A stretch of 54,708 nucleotides of DNA, taken from assembly GCA_030531025.1 (NCBI GenBank), contig JAUMTV010000007.1:1-54708 (forward strand). Direction: 5' to 3'. How positions within the stretch are numbered: position 1 is the stretch's first letter; each line of letters begins with the position of its first letter. This DNA is from Turicibacter sp. (GTDB lineage Bacteria > Bacillota > Bacilli > MOL361 > Turicibacteraceae). The position numbers and the translations under genes are program-made. The notes under the pieces were generated by a model that did no database searches, was not told the DNA's origin, and saw nothing but the letters and a program-made list of their open reading frames with translations. Positions 1 to 8,143 of the stretch are shown in pieces.

Positions 1-7
1 CCTCCAC

Positions 8-155
8 TGCTAGGGAATGGGTCACCTAACGATTTCTGAAAGAAATCTAATTCCCAACTATTAGGGCTTGGGTCACCTACCATTTTCGAAGAAAATGTAT
101 CTACCGCTAGTAGGGCTTAAATTTTCTATGAAGAAAATTTATCTGGACTTATATA
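8..155. repeat. Three tandem hairpin-forming repeat units
   Basis: Three degenerate units of about 43-50 bp follow one another, each opening with a TAGGG-type motif and each holding an inverted repeat: GATTTC/GAAATC (31-36 and 42-47), CATTTTC/GAAAATG (81-87 and 91-97) and AAATTTTC/GAAAATTT (119-126 and 133-140). Units 1 and 2 share TGGGTCACCTA. The last 37 bases (119-155) recur exactly at 13770-13806. The block may extend left beyond the window. Its function is unknown; it could be a dispersed intergenic element or a structured RNA tail. Confidence 0.7.
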
Positions 156-256
156 GTATTCAAGACTGAATTACACAAATCCCTTCTTAAAGAGCTAATG
201 GTTAGTCATGAAGTTATAAATAGACAAATAGATAGAATCCTTTTTAGAAACAGTAA

Positions 257-285
257 TTGACATTAATAGAAAATATACTTATAAT
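257..285 (+). promoter_or_regulatory. Sigma-A type promoter of the GH127 gene
   Basis: A consensus -35 TTGACA (257-262) is separated by 17 bases from a consensus -10 TATAAT (280-285). This predicts a transcript start near 292, just upstream of the arabinofuranosidase gene, so the gene can be transcribed on its own. Confidence 0.85.
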
Positions 286-298
286 GAAGTTGTCTTTT

Positions 299-312
299 TG
301 AAAGCGCTATTG
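299..312 (+). promoter_or_regulatory. cre-like or LacI-type operator
   Basis: TGAAAGCGCTATTG resembles the catabolite-responsive element bound by CcpA; the first ten bases fit the consensus and the last four fit poorly. It lies a few bases downstream of the predicted transcript start, where a bound repressor would block transcription. A dedicated LacI-family regulator is an equally possible binder. Confidence 0.5.
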
Positions 313-340
313 TGATGACGGATTTAAGGGGAGAAATAGT

Positions 341-2620
341 ATGGAGAAGATTCGATTAACGAAAGGATCATTGTTTGAAGTGTCACAACAGGTGGGGATG
401 CAATATTTATTAGAGCTGAATGTAGAGCGTTTACTAGCTCCAATTTATGAAGGATCGGGACTCGTTCCTCCTAAGCCAAGTTATGGTGGGTGGGAGAGTA
501 TGGAGATTAAAGGTCACTCTGTCGGACATTATCTATCAGCATTAGCGAGTATGTATCATGAAACGGGAGAGTTACAGTTAAAGCAACGCTTAGATTATAT
601 TGTTGCTACACTTAAACGTCTACAGCATCAAGATGGATACGTTGGAGGATTTTCAAGTCAACCTTTTGATCAAGCTTTTACTGGAGAGTTTCATGTTGAT
701 AATTTTAGCTTAAATCATTACTGGGTTCCTTGGTACTCGATTCATAAAATCTATGCTGGATTAATGGATTGTTACCAGTTGTTAGGGTATCAGGAAGCTT
801 TAGAAGTCCTCATTAAGCTCGCGGACTGGGCAGTGAAAGGAAGTTCGGGTATGACAGATGAGCAGTTCCAACGGATGCTTATTTGTGAGTATGGTGGAAT
901 GAATGAAGTTTTTGCTCAACTTTATGAAATCACTCATCAGACTGATTATTTAGATTTAGCTAAACGATTTACGCACTTAGCTATTTTGGAACCGTTAATT
1001 CATCAAATTGATGACTTACAAGGAAAACATGCCAATACACAAATTCCAAAAATTTTAGGTATTGCAAAATTGTATGAAATTACAAAAGAGATTCAATATT
1101 TAAATGCGGTGACATTTTTCTTTGATACTGTCGTTGGCAATCGGTCCTATGTAATCGGTGGAAATTCGGCTAGTGAACATTTTGGAGCTAGTCGAACAGA
1201 GGTTTTATCAAGAGAGGCAGCAGAAACATGTAATACATATAATATGATGAAGTTAGCAGAGTATCTATATCGCTGGACAAAAGAGTCAAAGTATATTGAT
1301 TATTATGAACGAGCACTTTATAATCATATTTTAGCTTCGCAAGACCCAAATACAGGATGTAAAATTTACTTTGCATCCAATTATCCAGGACACTTTAAAG
1401 TATATGGAACAAAAGAGCATTCTTTTTGGTGCTGTACAGGAACAGGGATGGAGAACCCAGGACGTTATACACGCGCTATTTATCTATGTGATGATATGGC
1501 CTTGTATATTAACTTGTTTATAGCTTCAACGTATGAGAGTGATGAGTTCTCTATTAGGTTAGAAACTAATTTTCCATCAAGTGAGCAAGTTAAACTTCAA
1601 ATTCAAAAAGCGCCTGTAGTTAAAAAGAACATTAAAATTCGCATTCCGTCGTGGATTCAATCACCTGTTAGCGTTCAATATAAGGGACAAACTTTTAAAC
1701 AATTAGAAGCGGGATATATCAGTATTGAATCAGTCTTTCATGAAGGAGAGGAAATATTAATCACGCTTCCTATGTGTTTACATGAGTATGTTTCTATGGA
1801 TGATGAACATAAAATTGCAGTGATGTATGGGCCGATTGTTTTAGCAGCTTCTTTAGGATGTGATGATTTTCCTAAAGCTGATATTGTTTCGAATCATTTA
1901 TCATTAATGACACAGCCAATTATTCGAGTTCCTAAATTAGTCACAGATGAAAATTCAATTGATCAATGGGTTAAACTAGTTAATCGTGAAACGTTAACTT
2001 TTCAAACAACATCGATTGCTCAACCTGGGAATCAGAACTTAGTCTTAAAACCGTTTTATGATATACATCATGAACGTTATAGTATTTACTTATTTAAATA
2101 TACGACTTCAGAATATAAGAAGCTTGGTGATGAGAATTTAACGCGAGATGAGCTATTATTTGATTCAACCATTGATATTGTGAGAACCGGTGAACAGCAA
2201 TCGGAGATTGAGCATCAGTTTAAATCCATCGATTCTTATGCAGGTTATTTAGCGGATGTAAATATGTGGTGGCGTGATGCGCGTGGCGTGAATGGAATAT
2301 TTAGCTATGAAATGAAAGTATTGATCAATACTTCAGTGAGTTTATTAGTTTCTTATTATGGATTGAATGGGGAACAGGTGGAATCTATTGATCGAACATT
2401 TGATATTTTCGTTAACGATCACCTACTTTATCAAGAGACACTACAGGGAACAAAATTACCAGAAATCGTTGATATTACGTATCCAATTCCTAATGATTTC
2501 ATAAGTGGACTAGAAGTGGATCGCGATGGATATTCAAAAGTTATAGTTACATTTAAAAATACATCAGCAGAAAGTGTAGTTGGTGGTGTTTTAGAAGTAA
2601 GAACCATTAAAAATAAATAG
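341..2620 (+). CDS. GH127 family beta-L-arabinofuranosidase
   Basis: This 759-residue protein matches the DUF1680/GH127 glycosidase family, which releases terminal beta-L-arabinofuranose from plant glycans. By spacing to the characterised HypBA1 enzyme, E279 would be the acid/base, C364 the nucleophile, and E295, C297, C364 and C365 the zinc ligands; the motifs GNSASEHFG, AAETCNTYNM and FWCCTGTG are all present. An (alpha/alpha)6 barrel fills roughly residues 1-420, followed by beta-rich domains. No signal peptide is visible, so it probably acts in the cytoplasm on imported oligosaccharides. The start has a clear AGGGGAG ribosome site. It stands alone between its own promoter and terminator; any matching transporter is not in this window. 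Some related families (GH146 and others) have other arabinoside specificities, so the exact substrate is uncertain. Confidence 0.85.
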   Translation: MEKIRLTKGSLFEVSQQVGMQYLLELNVERLLAPIYEGSGLVPPKPSYGGWESMEIKGHSVGHYLSALASMYHETGELQLKQRLDYIVATLKRLQHQDGYVGGFSSQPFDQAFTGEFHVDNFSLNHYWVPWYSIHKIYAGLMDCYQLLGYQEALEVLIKLADWAVKGSSGMTDEQFQRMLICEYGGMNEVFAQLYEITHQTDYLDLAKRFTHLAILEPLIHQIDDLQGKHANTQIPKILGIAKLYEITKEIQYLNAVTFFFDTVVGNRSYVIGGNSASEHFGASRTEVLSREAAETCNTYNMMKLAEYLYRWTKESKYIDYYERALYNHILASQDPNTGCKIYFASNYPGHFKVYGTKEHSFWCCTGTGMENPGRYTRAIYLCDDMALYINLFIASTYESDEFSIRLETNFPSSEQVKLQIQKAPVVKKNIKIRIPSWIQSPVSVQYKGQTFKQLEAGYISIESVFHEGEEILITLPMCLHEYVSMDDEHKIAVMYGPIVLAASLGCDDFPKADIVSNHLSLMTQPIIRVPKLVTDENSIDQWVKLVNRETLTFQTTSIAQPGNQNLVLKPFYDIHHERYSIYLFKYTTSEYKKLGDENLTRDELLFDSTIDIVRTGEQQSEIEHQFKSIDSYAGYLADVNMWWRDARGVNGIFSYEMKVLINTSVSLLVSYYGLNGEQVESIDRTFDIFVNDHLLYQETLQGTKLPEIVDITYPIPNDFISGLEVDRDGYSKVIVTFKNTSAESVVGGVLEVRTIKNK

Positions 2621-2632
2621 TTTAACTAATGA

Positions 2633-2660
2633 AAAAGAGAAAGCAGTGGCTTTCTCTTTT
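2633..2660 (+). terminator. Terminator after GH127 gene
   Basis: AAAAGAGAAAGC and GCTTTCTCTTTT form a 12-bp perfect stem around AGTG, 13 bases after the stop codon, with the U-rich end built into the stem. Confidence 0.85.
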
Positions 2661-2893
2661 ATTCTTCTTCAAATAAAATTAAATGACGTATTTTTTCGGC
2701 ATAGGAGGACAATACTAATACTATATGTCTAGTAGATTGTTGATAAAAGTTATAAAGGCTCGTGGGTTTTAAAAAATGTATAATTTGATTTGAATGCACT
2801 GATATTGACCTCCTTATCTAAGTCATTTCATCATTAGTATAGGCGAAATATTTTAAAATATGTCGAATAAATAGTGTCAGTTATATGTAATTC

Positions 2894-2925
2894 AATAAAA
2901 AAACTGTTTCAAAAAGAAACAGTTT
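2894..2925 (-). terminator. Terminator of the NSS symporter gene
   Basis: On the minus strand AAACTGTTTC/GAAACAGTTT forms a 10-bp stem with a 5-base loop, followed by a run of T (plus-strand 2894-2900 is A-rich). It lies about 14 bases past the symporter stop codon. Confidence 0.85.
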
Positions 2926-2938
2926 CTTAAAATATGAT

Positions 2939-4300
2939 TTAGCTAAATAATGCTTGGATTCCTGTTAAGAAAACGATTGCAATGGCAACAGGTGCAATAA
3001 ATTTTGTAATTGTAATATAAGCCATTGTTCCTTTAATCGATTTTGATCCATGTTGTAACTCATCTTCTAAGTCAGATCGTTTCATAATAAATCCTAAGAA
3101 GATCATCATTAATAATCCACCGATAGGAAGTAATACGTTAGCTGATAACAAATCCATCCAATCAAATAAATTATGTCCATTGAAGATTAAAGATGTATCT
3201 GGTGTTTGTGATAAAGCACAGAATGTTGCAATGACGATAACTGCTAATGTTGTTAATCCCATTGCTTTATGACGATTAACCTTCAACTCTTCTGTAATAT
3301 AAGCAATGATAACTTCGAAGATTGAGACAACTGAAGTTAAAGCTGCAATAAATAATAATAAGAAGAATAATGCACCAAAGATAATTCCACCAGGCATTTG
3401 TAAGAAGACGTTTGGTAATGTGATAAATACTAACCCAGGACCTGATGTTGGATCAATACCAAATGCGAATACAGCTGGAAAGATAGCTAATCCAGCAAGT
3501 AAAGCAATGATTGTATCTGCTGCTGCAATTGAGAAAGTGATAGACGTTAAGCTCTCTTTTTTACTAATGTAAGAACCGTATGTTAACATTGTTCCCATTC
3601 CAACACTTAGTGAGAAGAACGAGTGTCCTAAAGCATCTAAAACGGCCTTCATTGATAATTCGCTAAAATCTGGTTTTAATAAGAACTGAATTCCTTCTTC
3701 AGCTCCTGGTAATGTGATGGCACGAATAACTAATAAAGCAATAATTCCAACAAGTCCAGGCATTAAGACTTTAGTATATTTCTCAATTCCATCTTTTATT
3801 CCACCAAATAAAATACCAAGTGATAAGATAATGAAAATCACTGTATAAATAATTGGTCTTGTACTTGATGCGAAGTTATTAAATGTGTCAGCAATTTGTG
3901 CTGAGGACATTCCAGCAAATGAATTAGTAACAGTTAAAATGAAATAATGGATTGTGTATCCTGCAATGACTGTATAGAATCCTAAAATCATGAATGCAGC
4001 GACAATTCCCATCCATCCAATTCCTGACCATTTAGTGTTTGGTGCAATTTTTTTAAATGAACGAACAGCATTAGCTTGTCCACGGCGTCCAATAATAAAT
4101 TCAGCTAATAAAACTGGAACTCCAACTGCTAAAATCGAAAGTAAATAAACTAAAATAAATGCTGATCCGCCGTTTTCCCCGACAATGTAAGGGAACTTCC
4201 AAATATTCCCTAGACCAACTGCTGAACCGGCAGCAGCTGCAATAATACCAAAACGTGAACTAAAACCGTCACGTTTCGCAGTTGTTGCTTGTTGACTCAT
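2939..4300 (-). CDS. Sodium-dependent transporter, NSS/SNF family
   Basis: The protein (453 residues) belongs to the neurotransmitter:sodium symporter family, the LeuT/MhsT type of Na+-coupled amino-acid importers of the cell membrane. The first membrane helix carries AAGSAVGLGNIWKFPYIVG, the unwound TM1 region that binds substrate and sodium, followed by ENGGSAF. About 11-12 hydrophobic helices follow, close to the usual bacterial length. An upstream in-frame TTG is only 2 bases from the AGGAGG ribosome site (4309-4314), whereas the ATG at 4300 is 8 bases away, so the ATG is taken as start. The gene is monocistronic and convergent with the GH127 gene. The substrate, probably an amino acid, cannot be told from sequence. 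Confidence 0.9.
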   Translation of the reverse strand: MSQQATTAKRDGFSSRFGIIAAAAGSAVGLGNIWKFPYIVGENGGSAFILVYLLSILAVGVPVLLAEFIIGRRGQANAVRSFKKIAPNTKWSGIGWMGIVAAFMILGFYTVIAGYTIHYFILTVTNSFAGMSSAQIADTFNNFASSTRPIIYTVIFIILSLGILFGGIKDGIEKYTKVLMPGLVGIIALLVIRAITLPGAEEGIQFLLKPDFSELSMKAVLDALGHSFFSLSVGMGTMLTYGSYISKKESLTSITFSIAAADTIIALLAGLAIFPAVFAFGIDPTSGPGLVFITLPNVFLQMPGGIIFGALFFLLLFIAALTSVVSIFEVIIAYITEELKVNRHKAMGLTTLAVIVIATFCALSQTPDTSLIFNGHNLFDWMDLLSANVLLPIGGLLMMIFLGFIMKRSDLEDELQHGSKSIKGTMAYITITKFIAPVAIAIVFLTGIQALFS

Positions 4301-4609
4301 ATTCAATTCCTCCTACTGTTCTACCCTGTATTTAACCCTTTGTTAAATACGTCTACTATACTTTTTTCTATATCCTGCTAAACCTACCTACCTACAAAAT
4401 TCTACAATAAGGCTTAACGTATAAAAGTGATTTCATTGTAACATGTGTCCTTTGATTTGCAAAGTAAAATACTTTCAAAATTGATTAGTTTTAAATTTTT
4501 TTTATTGGCTAGAATAAAATTTACCTTGCTAAAAAGAGAATATTTCAAATATTAACCGGGGAAAATAGAGGTGGTAAGTAATTAAGTTTTTATAAATGGA
4601 GGTCTTACT
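4301..4609. other. Divergent intergenic region
   Basis: This stretch separates the leftward symporter gene from the rightward DUF1540 gene and should hold both promoters, but I find no confident -35/-10 pair. On the minus strand TTTAGC and TATAGT with a 16-base gap (near 4356-4383) is a weak candidate for the symporter. AATATTT-C-AAATATT at 4539-4553 is a small inverted repeat before the DUF1540 gene. Confidence 0.5.
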
Positions 4610-4924
4610 ATGTCAATTAAATGTGGAGCACATAATTGTGTTCATAATGATAATAATGGGAATTGTTATGCTGGTGTGGTAAATGTTCGTGGATTTCATG
4701 CTTTAACAACTGATGAAACATTATGTAAAAGCTTTGCAGATGAGGGTATCAGAGAAGATGCAGAGTTTGCAACTGAATTCAACACTACACATAGAAAAGC
4801 AGGTGTTGATAATATTAAATGTAGTGCCTGTCATTGTAAATATAATGAAAATTTAAAATGTCATGCTGATGGTGTTCAAATTAATCATGTAACTGCAAGT
4901 TGTGATACATTTAAACAAGATTAA
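4610..4924 (+). CDS. DUF1540 domain protein, two Cys-rich repeats
   Basis: A 104-residue protein with two copies of the small cysteine-rich DUF1540 domain common in Bacillota. The first (about residues 3-45) has C5, C10, C19 and C39; the second (about 68-102) begins IKCSACHCKYN and ends near SCDTF. The spacing suggests each domain holds a metal ion, probably zinc, but the function of the family is not known. There is a GGAGG ribosome site 7-8 bases before the ATG. The gene is flanked by a perfect palindromic terminator and looks monocistronic. Confidence 0.85.
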   Translation: MSIKCGAHNCVHNDNNGNCYAGVVNVRGFHALTTDETLCKSFADEGIREDAEFATEFNTTHRKAGVDNIKCSACHCKYNENLKCHADGVQINHVTASCDTFKQD

Positions 4925-4925
4925 G

Positions 4926-4953
4926 AAAAAAGCTTCCATATGGAAGCTTTTTT
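4926..4953 (+). terminator. Perfectly palindromic terminator
   Basis: AAAAAAGCTTCCAT followed directly by its complement ATGGAAGCTTTTTT forms a 28-base perfect palindrome right after the DUF1540 stop codon; it can work in either direction. Confidence 0.9.
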
Positions 4954-5022
4954 AATGTCATATGTTCTAATCAAAATATAGATTTCATATATTGTCATAC
5001 ATATGTTAGGGGAGCGAATTAG

Positions 5023-5724
5023 ATGGAGACGTTGAATATCGGAGTAGATTTAGAAGCAATATTTCAGATAGAAGAGCTTGATCAAACGACTTACTTAAAA
5101 GGAATTTTGTTTTCATTTATAAAAAGTATTACTGAATTAAGTCCTCAAATTGTAGAAGTCATTATTTTTTCAACTGCTGATCCATCCATTTCCCCGTTTG
5201 TTTTTGAAAGTTTATCTCTACATGAATTAGATGTAAATCAAGTTATTTTTACTGGAGGAGAGACACTCTTGCCTTATTTACAGGCATTAGAGGTTGAGAT
5301 TTATTTATCCGTTGATCAAAAAGCCATACATGAAGCACAATTAAGTGGAATTTTAGCGGGATTTGTTTCAAGCAAAGTGCATGTTTCCACATTGACGATT
5401 GCCTTTGATCACCGACTTTTTTTAGATGATATAACGTATAATGGATTAGGAAAGTGGGTACCTCTTTTAGGTTATTTACAACAACAAGATAAACAATTTC
5501 TTTCGATTGAGTTAATGACAACACGCTTATATAGTGTCGATCGATGGGTAAAAGAGTTATTTCAAAGTTCACAGTGTAAGATTAATGCTATTTGTTTTAT
5601 CGCATCTGGAAAAGGGGAGGATTTATTAGAACTATTTGACGTAACAATCTATTTTGAAGGAGAAAAACGTGAGCCACTTTCACCACTACCTACCTCTGAT
5701 TGTATTTTAAATATTGATTTTTAA
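5023..5724 (+). CDS. Degenerate 5'-nucleotidase paralogue, probably inactive
   Basis: This 233-residue protein is a diverged, shorter relative of the 5'-nucleotidase at 6318-7301. Shared landmarks are IVEVIIFST (versus IVEVIILSS), the FTGGE motif followed by PYLQAL (versus PYLEAF), and the segment IAFDHRLFLDD in the position of IAFDADAVVFSDE. The HAD catalytic pair D-x-D is broken: D129 remains but the second aspartate is replaced by R131. The N-terminal 50-60 residues of the full-length enzyme and its C-terminal tail are missing. It is therefore unlikely to hydrolyse nucleotides; a regulatory or binding role, or decay of a duplicate, is possible. A GGGGAG site precedes the ATG by 8 bases. 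The reading frame is intact, which argues against a simple pseudogene. Confidence 0.7.
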   Translation: METLNIGVDLEAIFQIEELDQTTYLKGILFSFIKSITELSPQIVEVIIFSTADPSISPFVFESLSLHELDVNQVIFTGGETLLPYLQALEVEIYLSVDQKAIHEAQLSGILAGFVSSKVHVSTLTIAFDHRLFLDDITYNGLGKWVPLLGYLQQQDKQFLSIELMTTRLYSVDRWVKELFQSSQCKINAICFIASGKGEDLLELFDVTIYFEGEKREPLSPLPTSDCILNIDF

Positions 5725-5784
5725 AGGTCTATGTACCTAAAATTTTTCATATAATTTTTTTAGAATATAAAAGGAGGGAAAGTA

Positions 5785-6138
5785 ATGAGGGGAACGTTAG
5801 TGATAACAGATTCTAATCAAGTTTACTGGAAGGGAGAAGTTTTAGGAATAAATAAGGAAATGCTCGTCACGTTAACAGATGAACAAATTATTAATGTCTG
5901 TCAAGATTTTGTGAATAAGCAGCGGGAGCAAATTCATCAAGAACATTTAGTGTTAACGCTCTCTGAAGGTGAAGATGGGTACGAGGTGACACTAGAACCG
6001 TTAGGAAGTAGTGTGAATAAAATACAAGGTGAGTTACCAGTGGCTCTGTTTATTCGTTATGGTCGTCGGTTATTGTTGAATGACTTTATAGGGATGACTC
6101 AGCATTTAAAAGAGGGATTTTGTTATTCATTAGATTAA
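5785..6138 (+). CDS. Hypothetical protein between two nucleotidase paralogues
   Basis: I do not recognise this 117-residue protein. It is soluble, acidic, mixed alpha/beta in appearance, with no signal peptide, cysteine motif or membrane segment. The ribosome site AGGAGGGAAAGTA is very strong and well placed. It starts 60 bases after the inactive nucleotidase paralogue, with no terminator between, so the two are probably co-transcribed; a strong terminator follows at 6170-6198. A role linked to the nucleotidase-like protein is a guess from position only. Confidence 0.65.
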   Translation: MRGTLVITDSNQVYWKGEVLGINKEMLVTLTDEQIINVCQDFVNKQREQIHQEHLVLTLSEGEDGYEVTLEPLGSSVNKIQGELPVALFIRYGRRLLLNDFIGMTQHLKEGFCYSLD

Positions 6139-6169
6139 GTATAAAATTATATATAAAAGAGGGTTAGAG

Positions 6170-6198
6170 GTTGCCTTTTAAATAAGGCAACTTTTTTT
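6170..6198 (+). terminator. Terminator
   Basis: GTTGCCTT/AAGGCAAC form an 8-bp stem with a 6-base loop followed by seven T, ending the two-gene unit 5023-6138. Confidence 0.9.
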
Positions 6199-6231
6199 AT
6201 ATAAAAGATAGCTATAGATGATGGCGAATAA

Positions 6232-6260
6232 TTGATAAAAGTACAATAAATAGATATAAT
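6232..6260 (+). promoter_or_regulatory. Promoter of the 5'-nucleotidase gene
   Basis: TTGATA (6232-6237), a 17-base spacer and a consensus TATAAT (6255-6260) give a near-ideal vegetative promoter 58 bases before the start codon. Confidence 0.85.
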
Positions 6261-6317
6261 GAGAGTATAGAAGTTATCCACATATATTATGGGGTTGGAT
6301 ATTAAGAGGTGAGCTAA

Positions 6318-7301
6318 ATGGCATATGATTTAAGTGACAAATTAGTAGTTGCAATTTCAAGTCGTGCTTTATTTGATTTAGAGCATGAAAATCAAATCTT
6401 TGAACAGGAAGGGATTGATGCATATACTCGATATCAAATTGAGCATGAAAATACAGTCTTACCTAAAGGAACAGCCTTTCCATTAATTGAAGCCTTATTA
6501 AATTTGAATGAAAAATTTGAGGAACCTATTGTAGAAGTTATTATTTTATCAAGCAATAGTCCTGAAACAGGATTACGTGTTTTTAATAGTATCGCTGAAT
6601 ATGGATTAACGATTGTGCGAGCAGCGTTTACTGGTGGAGAAGCTAAGCATCCTTACCTTGAAGCCTTTAATATTGATTTATTTTTATCACGTAATGAAAA
6701 AGAGGTCCAAGATGCGATTGATCAAGGAGTAGCAGCAGCGTTAGTATACGATGCTCCTCGTGAATATCATCCGAATCAAAAAGAAATACGTATCGCCTTT
6801 GATGCGGATGCAGTAGTATTTTCAGATGAGTCAGAGCTCATCTATAAACAAAAAGGGTTAGAAGCATTTTATGAAAATGAAAATGCAAATGCTGAGAATG
6901 CAATGAAGGAAGGCCCTTTTGCAAAATTATTAAAAACTTTATCAAAAATTAAAGAAAAGGATGATACTTTACTTAAAATTGCGATTGTAACAGCAAGAAA
7001 CTCTCCAGCACATAAGCGTGTTATCCTTACATTACGTGAGTGGGGATGTAAAGTAGATGAGATGTTCTTCCTCGGTGGAGTGGCAAAAGATAAAGTTTTA
7101 AAAGCGTTCAATGCTCATATTTTCTTCGATGATCAAGATTATCATGTTGGTCCAGCGTCACAGTTAATTCCATCAGGGCGTGTACCATACAAATCAGATT
7201 CTATGTTACATCAAATTCAACAACACCAATCAGTTGAAAATGAAAATCATTCAGGAGATGATCAACATCAAGAGCATCATGAGGAACAATCATACGAATA
7301 G
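6318..7301 (+). CDS. 5'-nucleotidase, cytosolic type (HAD superfamily)
   Basis: A 327-residue protein of the cytosolic 5'-nucleotidase family (PF06189 type), which dephosphorylates nucleoside monophosphates such as AMP or IMP in the cytoplasm. The opening LVVAISSRALFDLE and EHENTVLPKGTAFPL are typical of the family. The HAD nucleophile and acid/base are D162 and D164 in IAFDADAVVFSDE; a later IVTARNSPAHKR and a FFDDQDYH segment supply the remaining HAD motifs. The last 30 residues or so form a hydrophilic tail rich in His, Gln and Glu with six histidines, which is not part of the catalytic fold and may bind metal. GAGGTGAG precedes the ATG. It has its own promoter and terminator. Confidence 0.85.
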   Translation: MAYDLSDKLVVAISSRALFDLEHENQIFEQEGIDAYTRYQIEHENTVLPKGTAFPLIEALLNLNEKFEEPIVEVIILSSNSPETGLRVFNSIAEYGLTIVRAAFTGGEAKHPYLEAFNIDLFLSRNEKEVQDAIDQGVAAALVYDAPREYHPNQKEIRIAFDADAVVFSDESELIYKQKGLEAFYENENANAENAMKEGPFAKLLKTLSKIKEKDDTLLKIAIVTARNSPAHKRVILTLREWGCKVDEMFFLGGVAKDKVLKAFNAHIFFDDQDYHVGPASQLIPSGRVPYKSDSMLHQIQQHQSVENENHSGDDQHQEHHEEQSYE

Positions 7302-7404
7302 TCTGAGTGAGTAAAAATCATAAGGATTTGTAAATCTTTTCTTATCGTGGATGGTAAGATAAATAAGTTGAGACAAATTCATAACTTTAGTAAAATTGAT
7401 AATA

Positions 7405-7437
7405 GGTTAAAATCCAATTAGGGTTTTAACCTTTTTT
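7405..7437 (+). terminator. Terminator after 5'-nucleotidase
   Basis: GGTTAAAATCC pairs with GGGTTTTAACC (one G-T wobble) around a 5-base loop, then six T. Confidence 0.85.
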
Positions 7438-7492
7438 GTTAAAAATGAAAATGATATTGTCAACATACTTTTTGTGTTTTTTTATACATTTT

Positions 7493-7534
7493 ATAAAGAC
7501 AAGTCTTTATGAATGGAAAAAATTAGGTTATAAT
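7493..7534 (+). promoter_or_regulatory. Inverted repeat and -10 box before the regulator gene
   Basis: ATAAAGAC-AA-GTCTTTAT (7493-7510) is a perfect 8-bp inverted repeat. A TATAAT box follows at 7529-7534 with no good -35, so the palindrome covers the -35 position. This is the layout of an operator for a dimeric regulator, perhaps the product of the downstream gene acting on itself. The rest of the 377-base gap (7302-7678) shows only the terminator at 7405. Confidence 0.4.
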
Positions 7535-7678
7535 ATTTTATATTTAGTATAAGTTAATTATCATCATTAGCAAAAATAAGTGAGAAAATAAGAGGGCTCT
7601 TAAGATTCAATATCTATTGAATCGATAATTTAGAGTTAAATTAAGAATGGAGAGTGGATTTAGAAGGGGAGTGGGGTC

Positions 7679-8116
7679 ATGCAAAAAATATGTCATAAAT
7701 GCTTACATAAGCTAGAGGTTAAGACCACATCTATTCAATCAGGATTCGGAAATTTAAAGCTGCATATTGAAGGAATCACTGTATATGTTTGTCCATATTG
7801 TGGGGATACAACAATGGAATCAACAGATGCACTTGTTCTTCAAAAATTAAGTGAAACTTTAAATGGATGTGAAGAAAAAAAACGTAATCAATCATTAATT
7901 ATAAAAGAGGAAAAGCGTGAGATTTTAACTCTTTCAGAAGTTGCTTCATTATTAAGGGTCAGTCACCAAACAATCTATAATATGATAAAAGATGGACGCC
8001 TTAAAGGATATAAGGTGGGGCGTGAATGGCGTTTTATAAAAAAAGATATTGATACTTATCTTTTACCTGAGAAAAGTCAATCAATAGATCATTTTTTAAC
8101 GTATAATGAAGAATAG
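7679..8116 (+). CDS. Zinc-finger (YgiT/MqsA-like) plus excisionase-type HTH protein
   Basis: A 145-residue two-domain protein. Residues 1-50 form a YgiT/MqsA-type zinc finger with the pairs C5-x2-C8 and C38-x2-C41. Residues 82-128 form an excisionase-family (MerR-like) winged helix: LTLSEVASLLRVSHQTIYNM, then the wing with KVGREWRF. YgiT-type fingers are usually found in antitoxins, but no toxin-like gene is adjacent, so it is more likely a stand-alone DNA-binding regulator, possibly autoregulating through the inverted repeat at 7493. A GGGGAG-type ribosome site precedes the ATG. A very long hairpin follows it. Confidence 0.7.
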   Translation: MQKICHKCLHKLEVKTTSIQSGFGNLKLHIEGITVYVCPYCGDTTMESTDALVLQKLSETLNGCEEKKRNQSLIIKEEKREILTLSEVASLLRVSHQTIYNMIKDGRLKGYKVGREWRFIKKDIDTYLLPEKSQSIDHFLTYNEE

Positions 8117-8143
8117 TCGAGTGTAATAAAAAGGCAGATATAT

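Noticed and set aside
3306..3572. Rightward frame opposite the symporter gene
   Set aside because: It is a mirror of a well-supported membrane protein gene on the other strand, with biased composition typical of a shadow frame.
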